Shown in pieces: positions 4,859 to 5,156 of a DNA stretch of 5,156 nucleotides. Each line of letters opens with the position of its first letter. Position 1 is the stretch's first letter. Origin of the DNA: CAYTED01 sp964404075. GTDB taxonomy: Bacteria; Patescibacteriota; Minisyncoccia; Moranbacterales; UBA1568. The position numbers and the translations under genes are program-made. The stretch spans positions 1-5,156 of the forward strand of contig CAYOIM010000043.1 in NCBI GenBank assembly GCA_964404075.1, given 5' to 3'. Under the pieces are notes generated by a model. The model saw nothing but the letters and a program-made list of their open reading frames with translations. It was not told the origin of the DNA and searched no databases.

Positions 4859-5156
4859 GATGAGTGTACCAGAGGAATAAGAGGTTACTAACTCTGTGCC
4901 AGCAGTAGCGGTAATACAGAGACCTCAAGCGTTATCCGGATTTATTGGGCGTAAAGCGCAGGTAGGCGGGTATGTTAGTCGGATGTCAAATCTCTCGGCT
5001 CAACCGGGAACAGGCATTCGAAACGGCATACCTCGAGAATATGAGAGATCAGTGGAATTTATGGTGTAGTAGTGAAATGCGTTGATATCATAAGGAACAC
5101 CCAAGGCGAAGGCAACTGATTGGCATATTTCTGACGCTGAGCTGCGAAAGCGTGGG

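Overview
The window looks like a piece of a Patescibacteria (Candidate Phyla Radiation) chromosome, most likely of Parcubacteria type. This rests on the style of the 16S rRNA: the ggataaggcatgcaagtcg start, the GTAGCGG variant of the 530 loop, and the stretch around cctacgggtggctgcagtcgag. It also fits a tRNA without an encoded CCA, and a BRO-N/DinD-like protein of a kind I recall as common in these lineages. The lineage call comes from pattern memory, not from a search.

Layout. (1) Positions 1-91 carry an intact tRNA-Leu (CAG). (2) Positions 92-683 hold no protein gene but are not empty. They contain a hairpin, a 41-nt near-identical copy of the 3' half of the tRNA-Leu, a rearranged tRNA-Thr-like sequence with an extra hairpin inside it, and a hairpin-rich leader ahead of the first gene. 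(3) Positions 684-2801 encode a full-length ribonuclease J with a long basic disordered N-terminal extension. (4) Positions 2815-3663, 13 bp downstream, encode a 282-residue BRO-N/DinD-like protein; the pair probably forms a short operon ending at a hairpin at 3705-3737. (5) Positions 3740-4119 contain a textbook sigma-70-type promoter (TTGACA-16-TATAAT) and a structured leader of about 250 nt. (6) From about 4120 to the window edge runs the 5' part of a 16S rRNA gene, reaching roughly E. coli position 776.

The 16S gene is the most unusual feature. Three variable helices (V1, V2, V3) are enlarged by insertions of about 85-137 nt, each closed by a perfect stem. The V1 and V2 insertions share the same 10-nt terminal inverted repeat (CACACCAATT/AATTGGTGTG), and the V2 insertion is flanked by a TTTA direct repeat. 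That suggests a small repeated stem-loop element, or intervening-sequence-like (IVS) inserts that may be cut out of the rRNA. The rest of the rRNA looks functional. In particular, the 530-loop pseudoknot has changed by compensatory substitution (GGC/GCC to TAC/GTA).

Together these are housekeeping RNA functions: a tRNA, an RNA-processing nuclease, rRNA and a possible DNA-damage/antirepressor-type protein. A recurring theme is extra stem-loops inside or beside structured RNA genes. Whether the nearby RNase J processes these inserts is speculation.
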